Positions 44,237 through 50,908 of a stretch of 64,000 bases of DNA are shown piece by piece; position 1 is the first letter of the stretch, and each line of letters starts with the position of its first letter. Source of the stretch: Frondihabitans peucedani (GTDB lineage Bacteria; Actinomycetota; Actinomycetes; Actinomycetales; Microbacteriaceae); NCBI RefSeq assembly GCF_039537585.1, contig NZ_BAABAU010000005.1:62334-126333 (forward strand), given 5' to 3'. The translations under genes were made by a program, and so were the position numbers. The notes under the pieces are model-generated. The model made no database searches. It was not told where the DNA came from and saw only the letters and a list, made by a program, of their open reading frames with translations.

Positions 44237-44270
44237 CTCGCGCACGGATGCGCAGAAACGGACAGGCACC

Positions 44271-44825
44271 ATGAACAAGCTCGTCACCGGCGCCATCGCA
44301 GGCGCCGCCGCCATCGCCCTGCTCCTCGGTGGAGCGGGCACCTTCGCCCTGTGGAACAGCAACGTCCAGGCCGACGCCTCGACGATCAGCTCCGGCACGC
44401 TCTCGCTGACCAGCGCGGGCGCCGGCACCTGGACCGACGTCACGAACGGCCGCGACCAGACCGTGTCGGCCGCCTCCATCCTGATGGTCCCGGGCGACAC
44501 CTACCGCTTCACGCAGCCTCTGACGGTGACCGCGACGGGCACCGATCTGAAGGCCGAGCTGACCTACGATCCTGCGACCATCACGGGCGACGCCGGCCTC
44601 CTCTCGGCGGTCTCCAAGACCCTGACGGTCTCGTCGTCGAGCGCCTCGATCACGCCCTCGGACTCGAAGGCGAACACCTTCGTCGTCTCGCCGTCGGCGG
44701 CATCGTCGACCGTGTCGGTCGTCTTCACGGTCGCGCTCCCGCAGTCGGCGACGACGGGCCAGAACGGCTCGATCGACCTCTCCCGCCTGTCGTTCACGCT
44801 GACCCAGACGGCCATCGGGTCGTAG
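44271..44825 (+). CDS. SipW-dependent exported protein (alternate signal peptide), TasA/camelysin-like
   Basis: 184 residues. The signal region IAGAAAIALLLGGAGTFALWNSN is the SipW-cognate type (T-x-A-x-W-x-x after the hydrophobic core) seen in TasA/CalY-like and RER_14450-type proteins. The mature part is a small beta-sandwich (LSLTSAGAGTWTDV, RFTQPLTVTATGTDLKAEL) ending LSRLSFTLTQTAIG. Likely secreted and possibly fibre- or matrix-forming, by analogy with Bacillus TasA. First of three such genes before sipW. A possible upstream in-frame extension has no signal and is rejected. Confidence 0.85.
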   Translation: MNKLVTGAIAGAAAIALLLGGAGTFALWNSNVQADASTISSGTLSLTSAGAGTWTDVTNGRDQTVSAASILMVPGDTYRFTQPLTVTATGTDLKAELTYDPATITGDAGLLSAVSKTLTVSSSSASITPSDSKANTFVVSPSAASSTVSVVFTVALPQSATTGQNGSIDLSRLSFTLTQTAIGS

Positions 44826-44850
44826 ACGGCGACCGACGCAGGATCCGACG

Positions 44851-45450
44851 ATGAGTCTCGCCCGCGGACGCCACGCGCGTCCGCTCCGCTCCGGCCTCCG
44901 CCGCCGCGCCCTCGCCGTCGCGGCGGTGGCGGCCCTGGTGCTGCTCACCGGTCTTCTCGGGACGCGCGGGACCCTGGCCCTCTGGAATGCGGACGCGGCC
45001 TCGATCGGCGGCGGGACGGTCCGGAGCGGGACGGCGTCGCTCTACGTCGGGGTCATGCCCGCGCTGCGGCTGACGCCGCTCGGGCCGGGCACCTCGACGG
45101 TCGGCGCGTTCAGCGTGACGAACCAGGGCTCCGTGCCGCTCAGCGTCCGCGTCGCGACGACCTCCACGAAGGTGTCGTACGTGTCGCCGACGCCCGACGC
45201 GACCGTGCTCGGCGCGACGACGCTGCACCTGGCTTCGGTCACGTCGGCGGCCGCCTGCACGCCCGGGCTCGGCGGCGCGAGCGGCCCGATCGCGACCTTC
45301 GACACCGGCAGCGGCTACTACACGCTCCCCGCAGGAGCGAAGGCCTACGCCTGCCTCGAGGTGACGCTCGCCGCAGACGCGCCGCAGTCGGTGTCGGGCG
45401 CGGTCGTCGACTTCACGGTCACGGTGAGCGGGACGCAGGTGCCGCGATGA
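44851..45450 (+). CDS. SipW-type exported protein 2
   Basis: 199 residues. Arg-rich n-region, hydrophobic core, then GLLGTRGTLALWNADAAS, again the SipW-cognate signal. The mature part is Ser/Thr/Val-rich beta structure, with two Cys residues (AAACTPG, AYACLEV) that could form a disulfide outside the cell. It lacks a wall anchor or membrane tail. The stop overlaps the third gene (ATGA at 45447-45450), so the genes are translationally coupled. Confidence 0.83.
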   Translation: MSLARGRHARPLRSGLRRRALAVAAVAALVLLTGLLGTRGTLALWNADAASIGGGTVRSGTASLYVGVMPALRLTPLGPGTSTVGAFSVTNQGSVPLSVRVATTSTKVSYVSPTPDATVLGATTLHLASVTSAAACTPGLGGASGPIATFDTGSGYYTLPAGAKAYACLEVTLAADAPQSVSGAVVDFTVTVSGTQVPR

Positions 45451-46424
45451 GGCGCAGGATCGCGGACCGGTCGCGACCATTCGCCAGGCGGCCGCACCGG
45501 GTCGCCGGCCGAGCCCTCCGCGTCGGGATCGCGGCCGCCCTCGCGGCACTGCTCGTGACGGGGTCGGCCTCGGCGGCCTTCGCCCTCTGGTCGGCGTCGG
45601 CGTCGGGCGGGTCGAGCGTGATCCTGGGCAAGCTCGCCGGCTCGCTCAGCGGGACCGACGCGATGACCACGACGTTCTCCTCGTCGGTCACGAGCCTCAC
45701 CGCACCCCTGACTCTGACCAACGCCGGCAGCATCGCCGGAACCTACTCGACGAGCGTCGCCGCCACTCAGGGGTCGGCCCTGGCGTCGAGCATCCGGGTC
45801 GACGCGTGGCAGGTCGCCGGGACCGCCGACTGCACCGGGTCCGCACCGGTCGGATCGCCGTCCGTCAGCGGGACCTGGGCCTCGCTGCCCTCCCTCTCGG
45901 GCAGTCTCGCCCCGAAGGCGTCGGCGGTCTGGTGCACGCGGAGCACGCCCGCAGCGGACGCACCGGCGTCGGCGACGACGAACCCGGTCGTCTCGCTGGT
46001 CATCTCCGCGGGATCGTGGACGTCGGCCGCCGTCACGGGCGGCTTCTACCTGAACACCTCGGCGGCCGCGCCCCCTGCGACCGCGCCCCCTGCGGCGTCG
46101 CCCGCCGTGGCCCGGGCGACCTGCACGCCGTACGACGGCGACTTCCACGTGACGATCGGCTTCGATCCGTCCGCGAGACCGTCCGACACCTACTACGGGC
46201 TGGTGGTCGCGGGCACCAGGATCAATGCCGCCGAGCAGGGCTATCACCCGTCGTTCGACCTCGCCGGCACCGACGTCTCGCCCCAGGTGGCGCCGGACGG
46301 CCCGGCCCGGATCGACGTGGACGTGCTCGACGCCGACGGGAGGCCGACGGGGGAGACCGTCGCGACCGGCACCGTCACGTTCGCCGAGTCGAACGCGGCG
46401 CGGACCGTGGTCTGCGGCGGGTGA
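45447..46424 (+). CDS. SipW-type exported protein 3 (longest)
   Basis: 325 residues. The Arg-rich n-region and LLVTGSASAAFALWSASASGG give a SipW-type signal. The mature part has two beta-rich halves separated by an Ala/Pro linker (APPATAPPAASPA, about residue 211), with Cys at TADCTGS, VWCTRS, RATCTPY and VVCGG, possibly two disulfides. The second half (FHVTIGFDPSARPSDTYYGLVVAG) may be an FnIII-like domain. Function unknown; a minor or anchoring subunit is one possibility. Confidence 0.8.
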   Translation: MRRRIADRSRPFARRPHRVAGRALRVGIAAALAALLVTGSASAAFALWSASASGGSSVILGKLAGSLSGTDAMTTTFSSSVTSLTAPLTLTNAGSIAGTYSTSVAATQGSALASSIRVDAWQVAGTADCTGSAPVGSPSVSGTWASLPSLSGSLAPKASAVWCTRSTPAADAPASATTNPVVSLVISAGSWTSAAVTGGFYLNTSAAAPPATAPPAASPAVARATCTPYDGDFHVTIGFDPSARPSDTYYGLVVAGTRINAAEQGYHPSFDLAGTDVSPQVAPDGPARIDVDVLDADGRPTGETVATGTVTFAESNAARTVVCGG

Positions 46425-46428
46425 CGAC

Positions 46429-47031
46429 GTGACCCGCCCGATCCTGCGCGCCCTCGTGCTCGGCCTCAGCCTCGGCCTCCTGCTGGTCGTCGCCGGTCTC
46501 GCGGCGGTCCTCGTCGTCGTGCCGCGCGCGACCGGCTCGACCCCGCTGACGGTCCTGACCTCGTCGATGACGCCGACCCTCCCGCCCGGCACCCTCGTCG
46601 TGGTCCGCCCGACGGCTCCCGCCGACGTCCGGGTCGGGCAGATCGCCACGTACCAGCTGCAGTCGGGGCGCCCCGAGGTCGTCACTCACCGGGTCAAGGC
46701 CATCACGACGACCTCCGCCGGCGACCGGCTGTTCACCTTCCGCGGCGACGCGAACGCCCGTGCCGACCAGGAAGCGGTCCGCGCAGTCCAGCTCCGGGGG
46801 ACCGTCTGGTACTCGGTGCCGGGCCTGGGCTGGGTCAACCAGGCGGTCGACGGCCCGGGGCGGTCGTGGGTGGTGCCCTCGGCGGCCGGAGCCCTCTTCG
46901 CCTACGCGGCCGTGATGATCCTGCTGGGTGTCCGGGAGGCCGTCAGGCCCGGGCGGAGGGATCGGGGTCGCCGGAGCGCTTCAGCGCCAGGTCGATCTCG
47001 GCCGCGACGGCACCGATCGACCTGGTCGTGA
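46429..47031 (+). CDS. sipW: SipW-type (ER-type) signal peptidase I
   Basis: 200 residues from GTG at 46429, four bases after the third substrate gene. An N-terminal membrane helix (VLGLSLGLLLVVAGLAAVLVVV) is followed by LTSSMTPTLPPGTLVVVRP with catalytic Ser46, and VVTHRVKAI with His87 in place of the Lys of ordinary bacterial signal peptidases, the Ser/His dyad of archaeal/ER-type enzymes. A second membrane helix (AAGALFAYAAVMILLGV) lies near the C-terminus. It should mature the three upstream proteins. The 3' end overlaps the convergent MarR gene by 89 bp. Confidence 0.9.
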   Translation: MTRPILRALVLGLSLGLLLVVAGLAAVLVVVPRATGSTPLTVLTSSMTPTLPPGTLVVVRPTAPADVRVGQIATYQLQSGRPEVVTHRVKAITTTSAGDRLFTFRGDANARADQEAVRAVQLRGTVWYSVPGLGWVNQAVDGPGRSWVVPSAAGALFAYAAVMILLGVREAVRPGRRDRGRRSASAPGRSRPRRHRSTWS

Positions 47032-47428
47032 CCTCGAGGGCGCTGTCGTCGACGACGCCCGTGGCCGCCTCGATCATCTCGCGGAACGACGTGTGGATGC
47101 CGCGCATGACGGCGTTGCCCTCGGGAGTGAGCTCGAGGAACAGGCTGCGGCGGTCGCTCGGGTGCTCCGCGCGCCGCAGGTGGCCGAGCGAGATGAGCCG
47201 GTCGGAGAGGCCGGTCACCGCCCCCTTGGTCACGGCCAGGTCGGTCGCGAGGATCTTCGGCGTCACCCTGCCCTGAGCGGCGACCCGCAGGAGCGCCCGC
47301 AGCTCGAGGCTCGACAGGCCGTGGCTGGTCGCGAGCCGCTGACGGTTCGCCTCGAGGGCCCGGAAGAGGCGGATCGCGGCATCCGCGAACCCGCTCAGCT
47401 CGTGGATCTCCACGTCTTCGCTCGCCAC
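46943..47428 (-). CDS. MarR-family regulator, candidate CrtR-type repressor of the retinal operon
   Basis: 161 residues. Winged HTH: TPKILATDLAVTKGAVTGLSDRLISLGHLRR, wing AEHPSDRRSLFLELTPEG, flanked by dimer helices. It is divergent from the rhodopsin-crtY-blh genes. In Corynebacterium glutamicum the MarR-type CrtR sits divergently beside the carotenoid operon and is released by geranylgeranyl diphosphate. A similar role here is inferred from position only. ATG start. A TATTCT box lies at 47476-47481 on the minus strand. Confidence 0.85.
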   Translation of the reverse strand: MASEDVEIHELSGFADAAIRLFRALEANRQRLATSHGLSSLELRALLRVAAQGRVTPKILATDLAVTKGAVTGLSDRLISLGHLRRAEHPSDRRSLFLELTPEGNAVMRGIHTSFREMIEAATGVVDDSALEVTTRSIGAVAAEIDLALKRSGDPDPSARA

Positions 47429-47506
47429 AGGCCTCCGTTCGGGCGCTCGCCGAGCGCTGTCATGACCGAAGCGTCAGAATACCCGCTCGATTCCGAGAGA
47501 TCATCG

Positions 47507-47535
47507 TTTCATTTAGCTCGTTAACGGTTTAGCAT
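47507..47535 (+). promoter_or_regulatory. Rhodopsin promoter with operator-like palindrome in the spacer
   Basis: TTTCAT (47507-47512) and TAGCAT (47530-47535) are 17 bp apart. CGTTAACG (47519-47526) with TA at equal distance on both sides forms an imperfect palindrome inside the spacer, the place where a repressor would block polymerase. TTTAGC is also directly repeated around it. Confidence 0.55.
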
Positions 47536-47597
47536 CCGAATCACTTGGTGCGTCAGCCCGACGCCCGCACACTGATCGACGTCCACTGGAGGACAAC

Positions 47598-48434
47598 GTG
47601 ATTCCCACAATGCTCACGCACGGGCAGTATGAGACCGTCTACAACTTCCTGTCGCTGGTGATCGCCTCGCAGCTGTTCACGGCGATCTTCCTGCTGATCT
47701 CCCTCCCGAGGATCCTGCCCCGGTACCGGCAGGCCATCACGGTGGCGATCATCGTCTGCGGCATCGCGGCGTACCACTACTTCCGCATCTTCGACTCCTT
47801 CAAGGGAGCGTTCGTCACGAAGTCCGTGGGCGGCACCGGCACCTACAGCCAGGCCGCCGGCGAGGCGTTCAACGAGGGCTACCGGTACGTCGACTGGCTC
47901 CTGACGGTGCCGCTGCTGCTGGTGGAGCTCGTCGCCGTCCTCGCGCTCGCCCGGAGCATCCAGCGCCGCCTCCTGGTGCGACTCGTCCCGGCGGCCGCCC
48001 TCATGATCGCTCTCGGCTACCCCGGCGAGATCAGTGGCGACAACGGCCTCCGCGGCCTCTTCGGGCTGCTCTCGACCATCCCGTTCGCCTACATCCTGTT
48101 CGTCCTGTTCACGCAGCTCAGCAAGTCGCTCAAGACGCAGCCCGCGGGGGTCCGGGGCACGCTCGGCCGGCTCCGCTTCCTGCTGCTGCTGAGCTGGGGC
48201 GTCTACCCGGTCGCCTACCTGCTCCCGCTCCTGAACATCGAGGGTGCGGACGCCTGGGTCGGCAAGCAGGTCGGCTACTCGATCGCCGACATCGTCGCGA
48301 AGGCCGTGTACGCCCTCATCATCTTCTCGGTCGCGAAGATCAAGTCGTACGACGACGATCCGACGTTCCGCGAGATCGAGGGGTCGCACGACGACGTCGC
48401 AGTCCCCGCGGAACGCTCCCGCTCCGCAGCCTGA
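47598..48434 (+). CDS. Type-1 microbial rhodopsin, green-type outward proton pump (xantho-/actinorhodopsin-like)
   Basis: 278 residues, seven helices. YRYVDWLLTVPLLLVE carries D99, T103 and E110, the DTE motif of proton-pumping proteorhodopsins (acceptor, gate, donor). L107 at the tuning site predicts green absorption. ADIVAKAV gives counter-ion D231 and retinal Schiff-base K235. H60 (AAYHYFR) is the His that pairs with the acceptor Asp. G156 in LFGLLSTIPF matches the glycine that opens the carotenoid-antenna pocket in xanthorhodopsin. GGAGGA lies four bases before the GTG. It should pump protons across the cytoplasmic membrane in light. It heads the operon with crtY and blh. Confidence 0.95.
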   Translation: MIPTMLTHGQYETVYNFLSLVIASQLFTAIFLLISLPRILPRYRQAITVAIIVCGIAAYHYFRIFDSFKGAFVTKSVGGTGTYSQAAGEAFNEGYRYVDWLLTVPLLLVELVAVLALARSIQRRLLVRLVPAAALMIALGYPGEISGDNGLRGLFGLLSTIPFAYILFVLFTQLSKSLKTQPAGVRGTLGRLRFLLLLSWGVYPVAYLLPLLNIEGADAWVGKQVGYSIADIVAKAVYALIIFSVAKIKSYDDDPTFREIEGSHDDVAVPAERSRSAA

Positions 48435-48454
48435 GATCGGCTCGGAGCAGGTCC

Positions 48455-49786
48455 GTGCTTCTCTCCGATCCTCTCGATCCGGTCCTCCGGACCACGGCGC
48501 CGCTCCCTCGGGGCGCCGTGGTCCGGGTGCCGGACCCCCTTCTCGTCCGCGAGCCCTCCGCAGACGCGTACGACGTCGTGATCCTGGGCGCAGGATGCTC
48601 CGCCCTGTCGCTCTGCCTCGCGCTCGTCGAGAACGGTGCGACCGGCCCGATCCTGCTGATCGACGCCCGGACCGAGTACGCCGACGACCGCACCTGGAGC
48701 TACTGGGACGTCGAGGACACCCGGTTCAGCCACCTCGCCCGCGCTGCCTGGGGCAGCTGGCGCGTCCGCACCGCGAGCGACGACGTGCACTCGTCGGCAC
48801 CCGACACCCCCTATCTCTCGCTCGCCGCCAACGACTTCTACCGCTACGCCCTCGGCAGGCTGGCAGAGCACCCGAACGTCGAGCTCCTGCTCGGCGAGCC
48901 GGTCGCCGGATACCGCACGATCCCCTCCGGCTACGAGGCGACGACGGCCCGCTTCACCGTGCGCTCCAGCCGGGTCGCCGACGCCCGGGGTCTGCGGCCC
49001 TCCCCGGCCGAGATCGCCGCGATCCGCTCGCGGTCGACCTGGATCCCGCAGGCCTTCGTCGGGCAGCACATCGTCACGCGCGACCCGGTCTTCGATCCGG
49101 GGGAGGCCGTGCTGATGGACTTCGACGTCGACCAGTCGCGGGGCCTCCGGTTCGGCTACCTGCTCCCCGTGTCGCCGTGCGAGGCGCTCGTCGAGAACGT
49201 CTACCTGTCCGACGCGCCGGTGACCCTCGAGGAGCACCGCTCGGAGCTCCGCGCGTACCTCCGAGACCGGCACGGCCTCGACGAGGGCGACTACGAGGTG
49301 CTCGCCGAGGAGCGCGGGGTGATCCCGATGACCGACCACGCGTTCCGGGCGCGGTCCGACTCCGGAGTCGCCGTCGTCGGGACGCTGGGCGGCGCGACCC
49401 GGCCGAGCACGGGCTACACGTTCCTGCGCATCCAGCGGGCGAGCGACGCGACGGCCAGGTGGCTGCTCGGCCAGAGCAGAGACGCGCTGCCGGAGCCGCG
49501 CTGCTCGCTCCTCGACCGCGTGTTCCTGCGCTTCCTCGCGGACCGTCCGGACGCGGCGCCGAAGGTGTTCGCGCTCATGTTCGGCCGTCTCCCGCCGGAC
49601 GCCCTGGTGCGGTTCCTGTCCGACCGGAGCCGTCCCTCCGACATCGCGCGCCTGATCCTGGCACTGCCGAAGCGCGTGTTCCTCGTCGAGGCCGGCCGGA
49701 CCGTCCTCGGCCTCGGCCTCGGCATCTCCCTCGTCCGCCGGGCCCTCTCCCGCGCCGGCTCCCGCTCTCGTGCTGGCTCCCGCTGA
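48455..49786 (+). CDS. crtY: Lycopene beta-cyclase, CrtY type
   Basis: 443 residues, FAD/NAD-binding monocyclase/bicyclase. YDVVILGAGCSALSLCLAL (dinucleotide fold), DDRTWSYWDV (catalytic/cyclase motif), DFDVDQSRGLRFGYLLPVSPCEALVENVYLS and the signature GVIPMTDHAFRAR...GTLGGATRPSTGYTFLRIQ are all present. It converts lycopene to beta-carotene, the Blh substrate. It starts 20 bases after the rhodopsin stop. Phytoene synthase and desaturase are not in the window. The C-terminus ends in an Arg/Ser/Gly repeat (SRAGSRSRAGSR). Confidence 0.93.
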   Translation: MLLSDPLDPVLRTTAPLPRGAVVRVPDPLLVREPSADAYDVVILGAGCSALSLCLALVENGATGPILLIDARTEYADDRTWSYWDVEDTRFSHLARAAWGSWRVRTASDDVHSSAPDTPYLSLAANDFYRYALGRLAEHPNVELLLGEPVAGYRTIPSGYEATTARFTVRSSRVADARGLRPSPAEIAAIRSRSTWIPQAFVGQHIVTRDPVFDPGEAVLMDFDVDQSRGLRFGYLLPVSPCEALVENVYLSDAPVTLEEHRSELRAYLRDRHGLDEGDYEVLAEERGVIPMTDHAFRARSDSGVAVVGTLGGATRPSTGYTFLRIQRASDATARWLLGQSRDALPEPRCSLLDRVFLRFLADRPDAAPKVFALMFGRLPPDALVRFLSDRSRPSDIARLILALPKRVFLVEAGRTVLGLGLGISLVRRALSRAGSRSRAGSR

Positions 49787-50786
49787 CCGCGCGGTCTGGG
49801 TCCTCGCCAGGCGGAGGCTCTTCGTCCCCGTCGACGTCGTCCTGGTCGCGATCACGCTCGTGTGCGCGGCGGGAGTCCCCATCCCGGCTGCCGTGCAGAT
49901 CATCCCGTTCGCGCTCGGGCTCGTCCTCTTCGGGCTGCCGCACGGAGCGCTCGACCACCTCGTCCCGGCGCGGCTGGCGGGTCGGCCGGCATCGCTGCGC
50001 ACGGTCGGCCCCGTGGTGCACCTCTATCTCGTGCTCGGCGGCCTGGTCCTCGGGCTGTGGACCGTCGCCCCGGTCGCGGCCTCGGTCTTCTTCATCGCTC
50101 TGACCTGGTTCCACTGGGGCACCGGCGACGCGCACGCGGTCTCGGCGCGCGGCCGCCGGCTCTCCGGCTCGCGCGTCGTCACCGTCCCGCTCCTCCGCGG
50201 AGCCCTGCCGATGATCGTCCCTCTCCTCGCCTTCCCCGAGACCTACGGCGGCGTCCTCGCCTCGACGACCCGCGCCTTCGGCGTCGGTGCTCCTCCGGGC
50301 GCCGTGTCCGGCCCGGTCAGGATCGGCCTCGCGGCCGGACTCGGCGTCCTGGTCGCGGCGGTCGTCCTGGCCGAGTACCGCGCTCACGGCCAGACGCCCG
50401 ACGGACGCCGCTCCCTCCTCGGCGACCTCGGCGAGGTCACGCTCCTCATCGCCTTTTTCTCGGTGGTGCCGCCCGTCCTCGCCGTCGGCCTCTACTTCTC
50501 GCTCTGGCACTCCCTGCGGCACATCGTGCGGCTCTCGCTGATCGATGCCGCGCTCGCGGGGCCCGCGCTCGAGAACCGCTGGGGAGCCGTGCTCGCGCGC
50601 TTCTCCCTCCAGGCCGCGCCGATCACCCTGGCGGCGCTGGCGCTGCTCGTCGGGCTGTTCGTCGCGCTCTCGCCGCGGGCCGGTGGCTCGCCCTCCGCCC
50701 TCCTCGGCATCTACCTCGTCCTGATCTCCGCGCTCACGCTGCCGCACGCCGTCGTCGTCGGAGCGATGGACCGCGCCCGGCGCTGA
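49770..50786 (+). CDS. blh: Beta-carotene 15,15'-dioxygenase, Brp/Blh family
   Basis: 338 residues, polytopic membrane protein. The conserved histidine clusters FGLPHGALDHLV, LTWFHWGTGDAH, LYFSLWHSLRHIVRLS and LTLPHAVVVGAMD are the iron-binding residues of Blh. It cleaves beta-carotene into two retinals for the rhodopsin. It overlaps crtY by 17 bases, so the three genes rhodopsin-crtY-blh form one operon. Confidence 0.94.
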   Translation: MLAPADRAVWVLARRRLFVPVDVVLVAITLVCAAGVPIPAAVQIIPFALGLVLFGLPHGALDHLVPARLAGRPASLRTVGPVVHLYLVLGGLVLGLWTVAPVAASVFFIALTWFHWGTGDAHAVSARGRRLSGSRVVTVPLLRGALPMIVPLLAFPETYGGVLASTTRAFGVGAPPGAVSGPVRIGLAAGLGVLVAAVVLAEYRAHGQTPDGRRSLLGDLGEVTLLIAFFSVVPPVLAVGLYFSLWHSLRHIVRLSLIDAALAGPALENRWGAVLARFSLQAAPITLAALALLVGLFVALSPRAGGSPSALLGIYLVLISALTLPHAVVVGAMDRARR

Positions 50787-50794
50787 CCCGGCCG

Positions 50795-50842
50795 GCAGCC
50801 CGACCGGGAGCCCGGCCAGGAGCCCGACCAGGAGCCCGGCGC
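50795..50842 (+). repeat. Four 12-bp tandem repeats between blh and mfd
   Basis: Units of the form GGAGCCCGACCA repeat four times (one unit starts GCAG, two carry GGC instead of GAC). Non-coding; no hairpin role is evident. Confidence 0.8.
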
Positions 50843-50892
50843 TCGGGCATCGCCTCCCGCGAACACCCCAGCCGCTTGTCGGAGGCTCCCCG

Positions 50893-50908
50893 TACACTCG
50901 TACGAGTG
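50893..50908 (+). promoter_or_regulatory. Leaderless mfd promoter: TACACT box and 14-bp palindrome spanning the start codon
   Basis: TACACT (50893-50898) lies seven bases before GTG at 50906. CACTCGTACGAGTG (50895-50908) is a perfect palindrome that includes the start codon and could bind a regulator or fold at the mRNA 5' end. Confidence 0.55.

Noticed and set aside
44025-44270. Longer first SipW-operon protein starting near 44025
   Set aside because: The frame is open but would bury the signal peptide. The SipW-type signal begins cleanly at ATG 44271.
49770-50786. Blh as a generic membrane protein of unknown function
   Set aside because: All four His motifs of the Brp/Blh family and the operon with rhodopsin and crtY make the dioxygenase assignment firm.
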